A DNA stretch of 34,433 bases, taken from Legionellaceae bacterium (GTDB lineage: Bacteria; Pseudomonadota; Gammaproteobacteria; Legionellales; Legionellaceae). Below the pieces are notes generated by a model. The model did not search any database, had not been told where the DNA came from, and saw only the letters and a list, made by a program, of their open reading frames with translations. Of this stretch, positions 1 to 7,964 are shown piece after piece. The position numbers and the translations under genes are program-made. Positions within the stretch are counted from its first letter, which is position 1. Every line of letters begins with the position of its first letter. The stretch is from assembly GCA_947474165.1 (NCBI GenBank), contig CANJHO010000018.1, positions 1 through 34,433 of the forward strand, read 5' to 3'.

Positions 1-510
1 TAGCAATGAGGGGTCAACTTGATAAATAGAACATTCAACATCAAGATGGTCTATGTTTTCGCCAATAAATGAGCAGAGTAGCGTTTGTTGTTTAACGGTT
101 GCAAGGGGATATATTTTTACCGAAACGGGGGCTTCAATCCGTTTTTCTATGTCTTTTTTAATGATCTTTTCAAGTTCAGTGGCATTTTTAAAATGGGTGT
201 TATTGAAGGAGTTAAAGTAGAGTTTTAATGACTTGGATTCAATCAGCATGGGTGAGCTGCAATCATAGATGATTTCAGCCATTGCAACCATGGGCTTTCC
301 TTTTTCATTGAGCCAAGACACCTCATAATGATTCCAGCAGTCAAGCCCTGAAAAGGGAAGGTTTAAGGGATCAATCCCTATCTCTAATCGTTTGTGGGCC
401 CGTGGGATAGGATATAGTTTTTCTGGATTGTAGGTGGGATCATAGTCTGATGTTTTGCCTAATTCGGATTGATAGGCTATTGGTTCATGGTTTTTGTGTT
501 GTTCACTCAT
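1..510 (-). CDS. queF: NADPH-dependent 7-cyano-7-deazaguanine reductase QueF, 5' part (3' end outside window)
   Basis: Reading the minus strand from an ATG at 510 gives 170 codons that run off the left edge without a stop. The protein has the N-terminal half of the long, proteobacterial QueF type: a GKTSDYDPTYNPEKLYPIPR start region, DPLNLPFSGLDCWNHYEVSWLN, and the family hallmark ESKSLKLYFNSFNNT at about residues 91-105. QueF reduces preQ0 to preQ1 in cytosolic queuosine tRNA-modification synthesis. The catalytic Cys and the second NADPH-binding part lie in the C-terminal half, outside the window, so activity cannot be judged. The ribosome site is weak (AGAGA) and lies inside a small hairpin. 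The next gene, at 660-899, lies upstream on the same strand behind a strong terminator, so queF is probably transcribed separately. Confidence 0.93.
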   Translation of the reverse strand, partial: MSEQHKNHEPIAYQSELGKTSDYDPTYNPEKLYPIPRAHKRLEIGIDPLNLPFSGLDCWNHYEVSWLNEKGKPMVAMAEIIYDCSSPMLIESKSLKLYFNSFNNTHFKNATELEKIIKKDIEKRIEAPVSVKIYPLATVKQQTLLCSFIGENIDHLDVECSIYQVDPSLL

Positions 511-515
511 TGTTT

Positions 516-536
516 CTATCTCTAGTGGTTAGATAG
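516..536 (-). promoter_or_regulatory. Small hairpin over the queF ribosome-binding region
   Basis: CTATCT (516-521) and AGATAG (531-536) form a 6-bp stem with a 9-nt loop just upstream of the queF ATG. The purine-rich AGAGATAG that would serve as ribosome site is in the stem. It may tune translation. I could not recognise a preQ1 riboswitch in the roughly 100 nt upstream, and a 6-bp stem could be chance. Confidence 0.25.
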
Positions 537-618
537 GCCTGCTTATTCCCTTCTCTCCAGACGGGTACTTTTAGTGCTGGCCACACCGTGGCTGAGCTGC
601 TTACTTAATAGAGACAAA

Positions 619-647
619 AAAAAAGGCATGCGAAGCATGCCTTTTTT
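619..647 (-). terminator. Bidirectional intrinsic terminator
   Basis: A perfect 13-bp stem (A-run + GGCATGC, 619-631; GCATGCC + T-run, 635-647) closes a GAA loop. Each arm ends in a run of A or T, so it can act on either strand. It sits 13 bases past the stop of the minus-strand gene at 660-899 and separates that gene from queF. Confidence 0.9.
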
Positions 648-659
648 AAAATCAATTAC

Positions 660-899
660 TTATTTCTTTGCTTCTTCTTCTTTTTTTTCTTTGTGGGTTG
701 AACCGCCCATTTTTTTACATTCTTTTTTGCTCAGCATTTTCGCGCCATGCTTATTGCAACCTTTTGCATCTTTGTCTTTGCAAGCTTCTAGACCGTAGCA
801 AGCATGTTTGTGACCATGGGCATTGGCTGTAACAGGAATAGTAACAAAGGCTATAACGGCTGCAGCTGCAATCGCTCCAAAAAATTTATTCTTGATCAT
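660..899 (-). CDS. Small exported cysteine-containing protein (bufferin/BufA2-like motif, tentative)
   Basis: This 79-residue protein starts with a clear signal peptide (MIKNKFFGAIAAAAVIAFVTIPVTANA), so it is predicted to be periplasmic or secreted. The mature part is short, Lys-rich and His/Cys-containing: HGHKHACYGLEACKDKD, then GCNKHGAKMLSKKEC and KKMGG, with a Lys/Glu-rich tail. The spacing C-x5-C followed by GC...K-x-L-S-x3-C-x2-xGG resembles the small cysteine proteins of the DUF2282/BufA2-like group, some of which are metal-related precursors modified by MNIO (DUF692) enzymes. No modification enzyme lies next to it here. A strong ribosome site (AAGGAG) precedes the ATG and a strong terminator follows, so it is very likely a real monocistronic gene. 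The assignment to the bufferin group is my inference from motif spacing. It could simply be a metal-binding or hypothetical secreted protein. Confidence 0.75.
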   Translation of the reverse strand: MIKNKFFGAIAAAAVIAFVTIPVTANAHGHKHACYGLEACKDKDAKGCNKHGAKMLSKKECKKMGGSTHKEKKEEEAKK

Positions 900-1142
900 G
901 AAAAACTCCTTTTTTATTATTAAATAGGCTAACTTTTATCGGCAACATTAATCCTAGCATAGATTTTAGTGTTTGCCAAAGATTATTTGAAAGGGCAGGG
1001 CAAACAGATATTGAGCCGAATATTTGCACAATCTATCTAAAATTGGACCTTTAGGAAACGGAAAACTTTGATGGTTCATAAAGCACCACTTCTAAGGGTT
1101 GCGGCTCAGATTGGTCGAGGTACTGTTTTTTTTCATACAGCC

Positions 1143-1171
1143 TTGTCTAATGTCCCAATTATAGGTATATA
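1143..1171 (+). promoter_or_regulatory. Candidate sigma-70 promoter of waaA
   Basis: TTGTCT (1143-1148), a 17-bp spacer and TATATA (1166-1171). Transcription would begin near 1178, only about 8 nt before the ATG at 1186 and 20 nt before the ATG at 1198. That favours the downstream start or a nearly leaderless message. The rest of 900-1142 showed me no gene or strong structure. Confidence 0.4.
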
Positions 1172-1185
1172 CTGATCCATTTGTG

Positions 1186-2490
1186 ATGTATTTATTTATG
1201 CGTCTTATTTATACTTTATTGTTATATTTACTAACCCCATTTATCCTATTGCGCCTTTATTGGAAGGGTCGTCGTTTGCCCGCGTATCGACATCGTATTC
1301 TTGAGCGCTTTTCCTTAAGCCCTTCTATTTCATCAGAGGCTGTCGAGGTCTGGTTGCATGCCGTCTCTTTGGGTGAGGTGGTTGCAGCGACTCCATTAAT
1401 TGAGGCCTTATTGTTGAAGCAATGGCGAGTCCTGGTGACCACCATGACGCCCACAGGATCTCAACAGGTGATTCAACGGTTTGGCCGACGAGTTTCCCAT
1501 CAGTATGTGCCCTATGATTTCCCTTGGGCTTTGCGCCGGTTTTTAAAAAAATATCAACCCCATTTGTGCATCATTATGGAAACGGAGTTGTGGCCAAATT
1601 TAATTCACCAGGCAGCGCGGGTGTCTTTACCCCTATTGCTGGCTAATGCTCGTTTGTCTGATCGATCGTTTAAAAGCTATGAAAAAATGAGATGGATGTT
1701 TAAGCCCATCCTTCAACAATTCACAGCAATACTTGCTCAAAGTGAGGAGGATGCAAAACGATTTGTGGCCTTGGGTGCTCCTTTGACATCAGTCCAAGTG
1801 CTCGGCAATATAAAATTTGATGTGCCCTTAACAGGCACTTCTGAGAGCAGTGTTTCACCATTAGGGGTTCAGTGGGCCAAGGATCGAATCGTTGTGATGG
1901 CAGCAAGCACGCATCATGATGAGGAGCGCCAACTCTTGCTGCGTTTAAATCAGCTTAAGTTAGCGATCCCCAATGTATTATTATTGTTTGCGCCCCGTCA
2001 TCCTGAGCGATTTCAAGTGGTTTATCAACAGTGCTTGGCTGAGGGGTTTAGAACAGGTGTTCGGAGTTCTCCCAGTACCATTGATTCGAGCATCGATGTA
2101 TTGGTGATTGATTCATTAGGCGAACTACTCAGTTTTTATCAACACGCTGATTATGCTTTTGTTGGGGGAAGTTTAGTGCCGGTTGGTGGGCATAATGTGT
2201 TAGAACCAATTGCAGTGCAAGTTCCTGTTTTTTGTGGTTCTTATATGATGAACTCAAAAGAGATTTGTAGGGACTTGTTAAAGGCAAAAGCGATGGTGAT
2301 GGTGAACAATGCGGATGAGTTAACCGCTGAAATCATTGCGATGCATCAAAATCAACCCCGAAAGTTTCAGCAAGTTGAAAATGCAACGGCTGTGTTCGTT
2401 GCGAATCAAGGCACTGTGGCACGTTATATGGAAAAAATAGAATGGGTATATGCCCATTCTATTACTGTTTCCATGTGCGTTAGCAAGTAG
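1186..2490 (+). CDS. waaA: 3-deoxy-D-manno-octulosonic acid transferase (Kdo transferase)
   Basis: WaaA adds Kdo to the lipid IVA precursor at the cytoplasmic face of the inner membrane during lipopolysaccharide synthesis. The N-terminus has one hydrophobic anchor (RLIYTLLLYLLTPFILLRLYWKGRR). It is followed by the GT30 pattern VEVWLHAVSLGEVVAATPLIEALL, then ETELWPNLIHQA, VLGNIKFD, LLFAPRHPERF and the nucleotide-sugar-side motif FVGGSLVPVGGHNVLEPIA. Length (about 430 residues) is normal. The start is uncertain: ATG 1186 and ATG 1198 (MRLIYTLLLYLL, the usual family start) are in frame, and a GTG at 1183 is possible. None has a good ribosome site. The last ~20 residues (EWVYAHSI...) are encoded by a perfect hairpin that looks like the dksA terminator, so the tail may be a by-product of that structure. 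Confidence 0.95.
   Translation: MYLFMRLIYTLLLYLLTPFILLRLYWKGRRLPAYRHRILERFSLSPSISSEAVEVWLHAVSLGEVVAATPLIEALLLKQWRVLVTTMTPTGSQQVIQRFGRRVSHQYVPYDFPWALRRFLKKYQPHLCIIMETELWPNLIHQAARVSLPLLLANARLSDRSFKSYEKMRWMFKPILQQFTAILAQSEEDAKRFVALGAPLTSVQVLGNIKFDVPLTGTSESSVSPLGVQWAKDRIVVMAASTHHDEERQLLLRLNQLKLAIPNVLLLFAPRHPERFQVVYQQCLAEGFRTGVRSSPSTIDSSIDVLVIDSLGELLSFYQHADYAFVGGSLVPVGGHNVLEPIAVQVPVFCGSYMMNSKEICRDLLKAKAMVMVNNADELTAEIIAMHQNQPRKFQQVENATAVFVANQGTVARYMEKIEWVYAHSITVSMCVSK
2432..2463 (-). terminator. Intrinsic terminator for dksA inside the 3' end of waaA
   Basis: A perfect 11-bp stem (2436-2446 with 2453-2463) closes a 6-nt loop. On the minus strand it is followed by a T-run (complement of 2432-2437). 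It is 98 bases beyond the dksA stop and lies wholly within the waaA reading frame, so the two convergent genes overlap at transcript level. Confidence 0.75.
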
Positions 2491-2560
2491 CGCCCTGTTT
2501 TAAGTTCCACTCCCTGATGGTCATGGTTCGGATTAACTGAGCCTAAATGTTGACGAGGCA

Positions 2561-3037
2561 CTAGCCACCCTGGTTTTGGCGCTCTTTGATTTCTGATAGC
2601 GTTTTGCAATCGATACACAGTGTTGCTGTGGGGCGTGCTTCAAGACGACGTAACCCAATTTCTATACCACAGGCCTCACAATAGCCAAAATCATCATCAC
2701 GTAAGCGTTCTAGTCCATCTTCAATTTTTTTAATGAGTTTTCGTTCGCGGTCACGCGTTCGTAATTCGATGCTAAATTCCTCTTCTTGGCTGGCACGATC
2801 AGAGGGATCAGGGAAGTTGGCCGCCTCATCTTTCATATGAGAAACCGTTCTATCGACCTCTTCCATCAACGATTGACGCCATGCTAGCAAAATTTTCTCG
2901 ATGTGGGCGAGTTGTTTCTCATTCATGTATTCCTCACCAGTGATTTCCTGGTAGGGGGCAATACCCATGCTGCCAACGGCGTCATTTTTCACGTTGTTTG
3001 TACTCACTTTGGTTAAACTGATTGATTGTTTTGGCAT
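2561..3037 (-). CDS. dksA: RNA polymerase-binding transcription factor DksA
   Basis: DksA binds the secondary channel of RNA polymerase and works with ppGpp to reset transcription in stationary phase. The 158-residue protein has the coiled-coil hairpin with the acidic tip D77-P-S-D80-R-A82, the motif needed for function. It also has an intact four-cysteine zinc finger (C120, C123, C141, C144) around the conserved ...[15 protein letters not shown]. It is a few residues longer than E. coli DksA (151) because of an N-terminal tail. The ATG is preceded by a good ribosome site (CCGGAGGC). It follows prmC on the same strand but has its own probable promoter and a leader hairpin. In Legionella-type organisms the stringent response and LetA together control the switch to the transmissive phase, and letA is also in this window. 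Confidence 0.97.
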   Translation of the reverse strand: MPKQSISLTKVSTNNVKNDAVGSMGIAPYQEITGEEYMNEKQLAHIEKILLAWRQSLMEEVDRTVSHMKDEAANFPDPSDRASQEEEFSIELRTRDRERKLIKKIEDGLERLRDDDFGYCEACGIEIGLRRLEARPTATLCIDCKTLSEIKERQNQGG

Positions 3038-3060
3038 AAAAGCCTCCGGCTATTCAATGA

Positions 3061-3103
3061 CCCCTTTTCAATAATCCCTAGTAGAATGATGATTGAAAAG
3101 GGG
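3061..3103 (-). promoter_or_regulatory. Perfect 12-bp hairpin in the dksA leader
   Basis: CCCCTTTTCAAT (3061-3072) pairs perfectly with ATTGAAAAGGGG (3092-3103) across a 19-nt loop. It begins 24 bases upstream of the dksA ATG. It would lie at the very 5' end of the message if the promoter at 3106-3134 is right. It has no following T-run on the minus strand, so it is not a classical terminator. mRNA stabilisation or translational control is more likely. Confidence 0.5.
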
Positions 3104-3105
3104 TA

Positions 3106-3134
3106 GGTATATCAAAAAATAGGTTATTCATCAA
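3106..3134 (-). promoter_or_regulatory. Candidate sigma-70 promoter of dksA
   Basis: On the minus strand TTGATG (3129-3134), a 17-bp spacer and TATACC (3106-3111). It sits between the prmC stop and dksA, which supports independent transcription of dksA. The -10 matches only 4 of 6 consensus bases. Confidence 0.4.
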
Positions 3135-3181
3135 CTATAGCTTATAAAAAAATTTTTTGAATAAAAAGTGGTCTATTTATT

Positions 3182-4027
3182 TTAATAGTTTCCGCGCCAC
3201 CCCGCACTGACCCGATCATGTCCTTCTGTATCTTGCCAACAACCAATGCGTTCATAGCCATTGTCAGAGAGCAAATTGGATACGGCCAGTCTTTGATCAA
3301 ACCCATGCTCTAGCAACAATAAGCCATTAGGCAGTAGATGATCATAACTCGCTTTGATTAAATAAGTTAGTGATTTTAAACCATCCACCCCACTCGCTAA
3401 GGCATTTTGGGGTTCAAAGCGAAGGTCACCTTGATTTAAATGGGGATCATTGTCAGCAATATAAGGGGGGTTGGATAAGATGGCGTTGAATTGTTGAACA
3501 GGAAGGTCGGCAAACCAATCTGAAATATAACAATGGACATTCGATAAGCCAAGCTTCGCTGTGTTGTCTTTTGCGATGTCAATGGCGCCTTGACTGATGT
3601 CTGATGCCATAATGTTCCATGTCGGTTGTTCAACGGCAAGGGCGAGCGCAATGGCCCCGCTGCCAGTGCCTAAATCGATAAGGGATGGGTTTTTTATTTT
3701 TTTTAGGAGTGATAGGGCGACCTCTACCAGTAATTCAGTCGCGGGTCTTGGGATGAGGGTGTTTTTAGAGACTCGTAATGGAAGAGACCAAAATTCACGA
3801 CACCCTGTTAAATAGGCGATGGGCCAGCCTTCAGCACGTTGGGTAATGAGGTATTCATAAGCTTTTTGAGAAGCGGCCTCTAATGGTTTCTCAGGATGGG
3901 TATATAAGAAGGTGCGCGAGGTATTGAGCGCATGAGCCAGTAAGACTTCTGCATCCAGTTGTGCGCTAGGGCTTGTTGCTTCTAAAAGGTTTATCGCGTT
4001 TTTTAATACGCATTGAATATTAATCAT
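3182..4027 (-). CDS. prmC: Peptide chain release factor N5-glutamine methyltransferase
   Basis: PrmC (HemK) uses S-adenosylmethionine to methylate the Gln of the GGQ motif in release factors RF1 and RF2. The 281-residue protein has the expected parts: an N-terminal helical domain, the SAM loop DLGTGSG (118-124), and the amide-binding catalytic motif NPPY (186-189) in [14 protein letters not shown]. It also has the typical [12 protein letters not shown] segment. Its start codon overlaps the 3' end of prfA by 8 bases, so the modifier is translationally coupled to its substrate. A near-universal hemA-prfA-prmC order supports the assignment. Confidence 0.97.
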   Translation of the reverse strand: MINIQCVLKNAINLLEATSPSAQLDAEVLLAHALNTSRTFLYTHPEKPLEAASQKAYEYLITQRAEGWPIAYLTGCREFWSLPLRVSKNTLIPRPATELLVEVALSLLKKIKNPSLIDLGTGSGAIALALAVEQPTWNIMASDISQGAIDIAKDNTAKLGLSNVHCYISDWFADLPVQQFNAILSNPPYIADNDPHLNQGDLRFEPQNALASGVDGLKSLTYLIKASYDHLLPNGLLLLEHGFDQRLAVSNLLSDNGYERIGCWQDTEGHDRVSAGWRGNY

Positions 4028-5108
4028 GACGCCCTAATTCAGCCAGTAACTCGGCATGGTGTTCGCGCTTTAATGCATCAACGACAACGGACAAATGGCC
4101 CTCCATCACGTCATTGAGTTGGTAAAGGGTTAGATTGATGCGGTGATCAGTCAATCGACCTTGTGGAAAATTATAGGTTCTGATTCGCTCGGAACGATCC
4201 CCGCTACCGACCAGTGATTTACGTGTTTGGGCTTCTTGTTGGCGTTGTTTACTCTGTTCTGCATCCAATAATCTGGTTTTTAACAAGGTCATCGCTTTGG
4301 CGCGGTTTTTATGTTGAGATCGTTCATCTTGGCATTCCACGACGACGCCTGTTGGTAAATGCGTGATACGAATGGCTGAATCTGTTTTATTGACGTGCTG
4401 TCCTCCAGCACCTGATGAACGATAGGTATCGATGCGTAGATCATCACTGTTGATTTGAATCTCATCAATTTCATCGACTTCTGGCATGATGGCAATGGTG
4501 CAAGCAGAGGTGTGAACACGACCTTGGGATTCAGTTTCAGGCACGCGCTGAACGCGGTGGGTGCCTGATTCAAATTTTAATTGGGCATAGACATTCTGGC
4601 CACTCACGCGTGCAATGACTTCCTTAAAACCGCCATGCTCACCAGGGTGCGCTGTCATGATCTCCATTTGCCAGCCTTGTGTTTCTGCATAACGGCTGTA
4701 CATGCGGAATAAATCACCTGCAAAAATGGCGGCTTCATCGCCCCCTGTTCCTGCGCGGACTTCTAAATAAATATTACGCTCATCGTCTGGATCTTTGGGG
4801 ATCAAATGCCATTGTAAAGCTTCATCCAGTTCATTGATGGCATCATTGGCGGCATTCATTTCTTCAGCGGCCATTGCGGCTAATTCTTTGTCATCTCCCT
4901 CCATGAGTTCTTTTAGGGAAGTTAGATTGCTTTCAGCTTCCAGATATTGGCCATAACAGGTTGCGACAGGCTCCAGTTGGGCATATTCCTTGGACAATGA
5001 TTTAAATTGGTTTTGGTCTGCGATAACAGAGCCCTCAGATAGCAGCTGTCCGATTTCTTGGAAACGCTCAAGCAATTGCTCGAGTTTTAATTCAAGTGAT
5101 TTTTTCAT
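4020..5108 (-). CDS. prfA: Peptide chain release factor 1 (RF1)
   Basis: RF1 recognises UAA and UAG and triggers peptide release on the ribosome. The 362-residue protein has the tRNA-mimic order of class I factors. GGQ is at 235-237, in a fully conserved [21 protein letters not shown] context. The stop-codon tripeptide region reads P190-E-T192, in [19 protein letters not shown]. The type is RF1, not RF2: the P-x-T form is the RF1 version and there is no frameshift site. The start overlaps the hemA 3' end by 17 bases and lacks a good ribosome site of its own, which suggests coupled translation. Confidence 0.98.
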   Translation of the reverse strand: MKKSLELKLEQLLERFQEIGQLLSEGSVIADQNQFKSLSKEYAQLEPVATCYGQYLEAESNLTSLKELMEGDDKELAAMAAEEMNAANDAINELDEALQWHLIPKDPDDERNIYLEVRAGTGGDEAAIFAGDLFRMYSRYAETQGWQMEIMTAHPGEHGGFKEVIARVSGQNVYAQLKFESGTHRVQRVPETESQGRVHTSACTIAIMPEVDEIDEIQINSDDLRIDTYRSSGAGGQHVNKTDSAIRITHLPTGVVVECQDERSQHKNRAKAMTLLKTRLLDAEQSKQRQQEAQTRKSLVGSGDRSERIRTYNFPQGRLTDHRINLTLYQLNDVMEGHLSVVVDALKREHHAELLAELGRHD

Positions 5109-6354
5109 AGGGGGATTTGTCTAATAAGTATTGAGCCAGATCAAGTAATTCCTCACGATTGTCCCAGGCCGCATGACGTAAACCCACGGTTGGGGTATGG
5201 GTGAGTTTATTGACCAACCGCTCACTGAATTCAGTTAAGACGCTATATTGACACTTTCCTATAGAAAGTTTTTGTATAGCCCGTTGTAATTCTTGTTGTG
5301 CTATTTGTTGCATTTGACTACGGTAATCACGAATAACGCCTTTGGCTTTAAGTGAACGATTCCAGCGGATATAATTATCTAGTTCTGCCTCGATTAATTT
5401 TTCAGCTTCAATGGCTGCTGTTTGTCGTTCATGCAGTCCTGTTTCGGTGACCGTTTGTAGATCATCGATGTTGTAGAGATGAACGTTCTTTAAGTCTGTG
5501 ATGTTTGCTTCAATATCTCGTGGGACGGCTAAATCTAGAAAAAACATCGGGGCGGCGTTGCGTTGATTCAGGGCATACTCGACCAACCCTTTGTTGATAA
5601 AGGGGAGGGGACAAGTTGTGGCGGAGATAACGACGTCTGCTTCTGACAAATAGCGAGGAATATCTCCGATAGACACAGCAGTCCCTGCAAGGGTTTTTGC
5701 GAGCTGTTGGGCATTGTCATGCGTTCGGCTTGCGATGATAAACCGTTTGACGCCTTCTTTCTGTAGATATTTTGCAACGAGCGATGCAGTTTCACCTGAG
5801 CCGAGAATAAATACAGTTAAAGGGGTATAGTCTTTGAAAAGCTGGCCTATCAGGGAAACGGCTGCATAGGCGATGGATACAGGATTTTTTCCAATGCCAC
5901 TTTGATTTCTAATGCGCTTTGTCGCATTAAATAAGTATTGGAAAATAGGTTGTAAGTTGGTTTTGATGGTGCCTGCTTCGCACGCTTGTTGATAGGCTTG
6001 TTTCATTTGACCGAGTATTTGGGGTTCGCCGAGCATCATAGAATCCAAGCCGCTAGCCACGCGCAGTGTATGTCGGATGCCGTCATGGCCTTCATGCATG
6101 TAAAAATAAGGCAGCAGCGCATCGGGTTTGAGTTGATGCGATTCTGCTAGCCAGGGGGCAATCAATTGAGGCTCCATCGTGTCACAATAGATTTCTGTGC
6201 GATTACAGGTTGATAAAATGGCCGCCTCATGGATGCCTGGCAAATCGATTAATTGGCCAAGCAAGTTCTCTTGCATCCCGTTTTGTAATGCTACTTTCTC
6301 ACGCACATTGAGCGGGGCAGTTTTATGATTGAGCCCGCAGGCGATAAACACCAT
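5092..6354 (-). CDS. hemA: Glutamyl-tRNA reductase
   Basis: HemA reduces glutamyl-tRNA(Glu) to glutamate-1-semialdehyde, the first committed step of C5-pathway tetrapyrrole (heme) synthesis. The 420-residue protein has the catalytic cysteine C50 in the hallmark [11 protein letters not shown]. It also has the family block [23 protein letters not shown], an NADPH-binding fold ([17 protein letters not shown]), the AVPRDIE motif and the C-terminal dimerisation helices. The ATG has no clear ribosome site. It is the first gene of hemA-prfA-prmC, and the 227-bp spacer to the divergent gene at 6582 should hold its promoter, which I could not place confidently. Confidence 0.98.
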   Translation of the reverse strand: MVFIACGLNHKTAPLNVREKVALQNGMQENLLGQLIDLPGIHEAAILSTCNRTEIYCDTMEPQLIAPWLAESHQLKPDALLPYFYMHEGHDGIRHTLRVASGLDSMMLGEPQILGQMKQAYQQACEAGTIKTNLQPIFQYLFNATKRIRNQSGIGKNPVSIAYAAVSLIGQLFKDYTPLTVFILGSGETASLVAKYLQKEGVKRFIIASRTHDNAQQLAKTLAGTAVSIGDIPRYLSEADVVISATTCPLPFINKGLVEYALNQRNAAPMFFLDLAVPRDIEANITDLKNVHLYNIDDLQTVTETGLHERQTAAIEAEKLIEAELDNYIRWNRSLKAKGVIRDYRSQMQQIAQQELQRAIQKLSIGKCQYSVLTEFSERLVNKLTHTPTVGLRHAAWDNREELLDLAQYLLDKSPYEKIT

Positions 6355-6581
6355 TGAATAACCATTCGAAAGTTAAAGCAAGAATTGTAATCTATTGCTG
6401 AGAAATTCTCCAGTGACTCTGCTGAGTGACCAGGCATTGCTGAAAGGGGCTTCTACGAATAGCACTCATCAGCACTTTTCTAAAAAGCACATATTACGCT
6501 CAAGTAGTTTTTATTTATGCCGTTAACCCAATCAAAGATGAATGTAAAATTTACACATATTGATTTATTGGAGGGCTTTGT

Positions 6582-6857
6582 ATGGAAATTATTTTTCAAG
6601 GTAGGCATGATAGTGAGGAAGCCGCTGAAAGTTTGTTGAGTGTGCTTCGTCTATTCAAGGATCGATATCATATTGGCCAATTTCGAGAAATGCATTTGTC
6701 CGTTACTTTGGTGGATGCAGAGGGTCAAGATGTAGAGCTGATTGATAGCAAAACAGATGAGGCGTACCGGGTGTTTGAAGTTTGCCGTGAGGGCCATGGG
6801 CTAGGCAAAGCATTTGGAAAACCGGCATTGAAATTAGTGATTGATAATACACAGTAA
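6582..6857 (+). CDS. Conserved-looking small protein of unknown function
   Basis: This 91-residue soluble protein has a strong ribosome site (TTGGAGGG) seven bases before the ATG, so it is very likely expressed. It has no signal peptide, membrane segment, cysteine pair or motif that I recognise. It is acidic in the middle (LVDAEGQDVELIDSKTDEAYRVFEVCREGHG) and looks like a small alpha/beta fold. It ends 15 bases before the membrane protease gene with only a G-run between them, so the two probably form one transcript. A role linked to the protease is possible but is inferred from position only. Confidence 0.8.
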   Translation: MEIIFQGRHDSEEAAESLLSVLRLFKDRYHIGQFREMHLSVTLVDAEGQDVELIDSKTDEAYRVFEVCREGHGLGKAFGKPALKLVIDNTQ

Positions 6858-6872
6858 GGGGGGGGGTGTTTG

Positions 6873-7952
6873 ATGCTTGTGTTGTGGTCATTGTTGGCAA
6901 TTGTTTTAAGTTTATTATTGGTTGTAGGGCCTCATGAAGTAGGTCACGCTTATGTCGCCCATCTATTTAGGGTGGGTATTAGCCGGATTTCTTTTGGTTT
7001 TGGTAGGCCCTTGTTCCGATGGGATGGAAAAAAAGGGTGTCAATGGGTTTGGTCATTATGGCCCCTGGGTGGTTACGTTCACTTTTTGAATACTCGTACT
7101 CAAGTGGTTTTAGAAAAAGACCTGCCGTATTGTTTTGATAAAAAATCAGTTGGAGCACGGTGTTTGATCTTATTGGCAGGTCCACTGCTGAATTGCACGA
7201 TGGCATGGCTTGCTTTGGTATTCATGCTGATTTTGGGCTATCAGCAACAACTTCCTGTCATTGATACCATCACTCCATCGAGCCTCGCTTCTAGCGCAGG
7301 CTTGGTTAAAGGTGATCGAATCATTAGCCTTTCAGGAGCGCCTGTGTCTTCTTGGCGAGTGTTTGGTATGCAATTTATCATGGCTTTGGGTCATGATAAC
7401 GTCGATGGCGTTGTGGAAACTTCCGAGGGAAATCAGCATCATTTTCGGCTTGATTTAAAACACCCTGCATTAGGAAAGGGATCGTTGTTTAAGGCGATAG
7501 GGATTCAGCCTGATTCATCCATTAAGCATTTACAGGCGGTTCAAGGTCTCCCTTTTTTGAAGGCTTGTCAGGGGGCATTTTTTCAATTAATGGGCTTGGC
7601 TTATTTTTTTCTGGTGATGTTAAAGCAGTTGCTCACAGGCGTTATCCCTCTTTCAATGCTGTTAGGTCCTTTGGGTTTGTTGAATGCGATGGCTCATTCA
7701 TTCTCTCAAGGGTTCGCTGTATTTTTAGATTTTATTGCGAATCTTAGTCTTTCTGTCGGTTTATTTAATTTACTTCCTATTCCTGGCCTTGATGGAGGAG
7801 GGATTGTTTATGCTGTCATCGAAAAAATTCGTGGTAAGCCCTTTTCTGTTGCTTTTGAATTATTAGTGCAAAGCTTAATGTTCATTGCATTGTGTTTATT
7901 GCTAGTCCAGTTGCTAATGGGTGATGTTCAACGCTATTTAAGTTTGAGTTAA
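6873..7952 (+). CDS. RseP-like M50 site-2 membrane metalloprotease
   Basis: The N-terminus is a membrane segment leading into the zinc-site motif HEVGH (HExxH), placed as in site-2 proteases. It is followed by the second membrane segment LLAGPLLNCTMAWLALVFML and one PDZ domain (IDTITPSSLASSAGLVKGDRIISLSG). The C-terminal NLLPIPGLDGGG carries the third zinc ligand (the Asp of LDG) and is followed by a last membrane helix. The order equals RseP, but only one PDZ domain is evident, against two in E. coli RseP, and the length is 359 residues. The usual NLLPxPxLDGG-H ends in G-G-G here. Such proteases cut membrane anchors of anti-sigma factors or signal peptides. The start is ATG 6873 (a TTG lies one codon before) behind a purine run. 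It is not in the usual rseP context (dxr, bamA), so it may be a second, specialised copy. Confidence 0.88.
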   Translation: MLVLWSLLAIVLSLLLVVGPHEVGHAYVAHLFRVGISRISFGFGRPLFRWDGKKGCQWVWSLWPLGGYVHFLNTRTQVVLEKDLPYCFDKKSVGARCLILLAGPLLNCTMAWLALVFMLILGYQQQLPVIDTITPSSLASSAGLVKGDRIISLSGAPVSSWRVFGMQFIMALGHDNVDGVVETSEGNQHHFRLDLKHPALGKGSLFKAIGIQPDSSIKHLQAVQGLPFLKACQGAFFQLMGLAYFFLVMLKQLLTGVIPLSMLLGPLGLLNAMAHSFSQGFAVFLDFIANLSLSVGLFNLLPIPGLDGGGIVYAVIEKIRGKPFSVAFELLVQSLMFIALCLLLVQLLMGDVQRYLSLS

Positions 7953-7964
7953 CGATACTGATTT

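Noticed and set aside
541..618. Possible riboswitch or tRNA-like fold upstream of queF
   Set aside because: A short GCCAC-ACC-GTGGC hairpin is present, but I could not fit a preQ1 riboswitch or a tRNA cloverleaf.
4531..4545. P-E-T instead of P-A-T in the RF1 codon-recognition loop
   Set aside because: The middle residue varies among RF1 proteins and the flanking segment is intact, so I see no sign of altered stop-codon reading.
6857..6866. Run of G residues between the 91-residue gene and the protease
   Set aside because: It lies outside coding sequence and simply provides a purine-rich ribosome site. It could be a sequencing-sensitive homopolymer but does not affect a frame.
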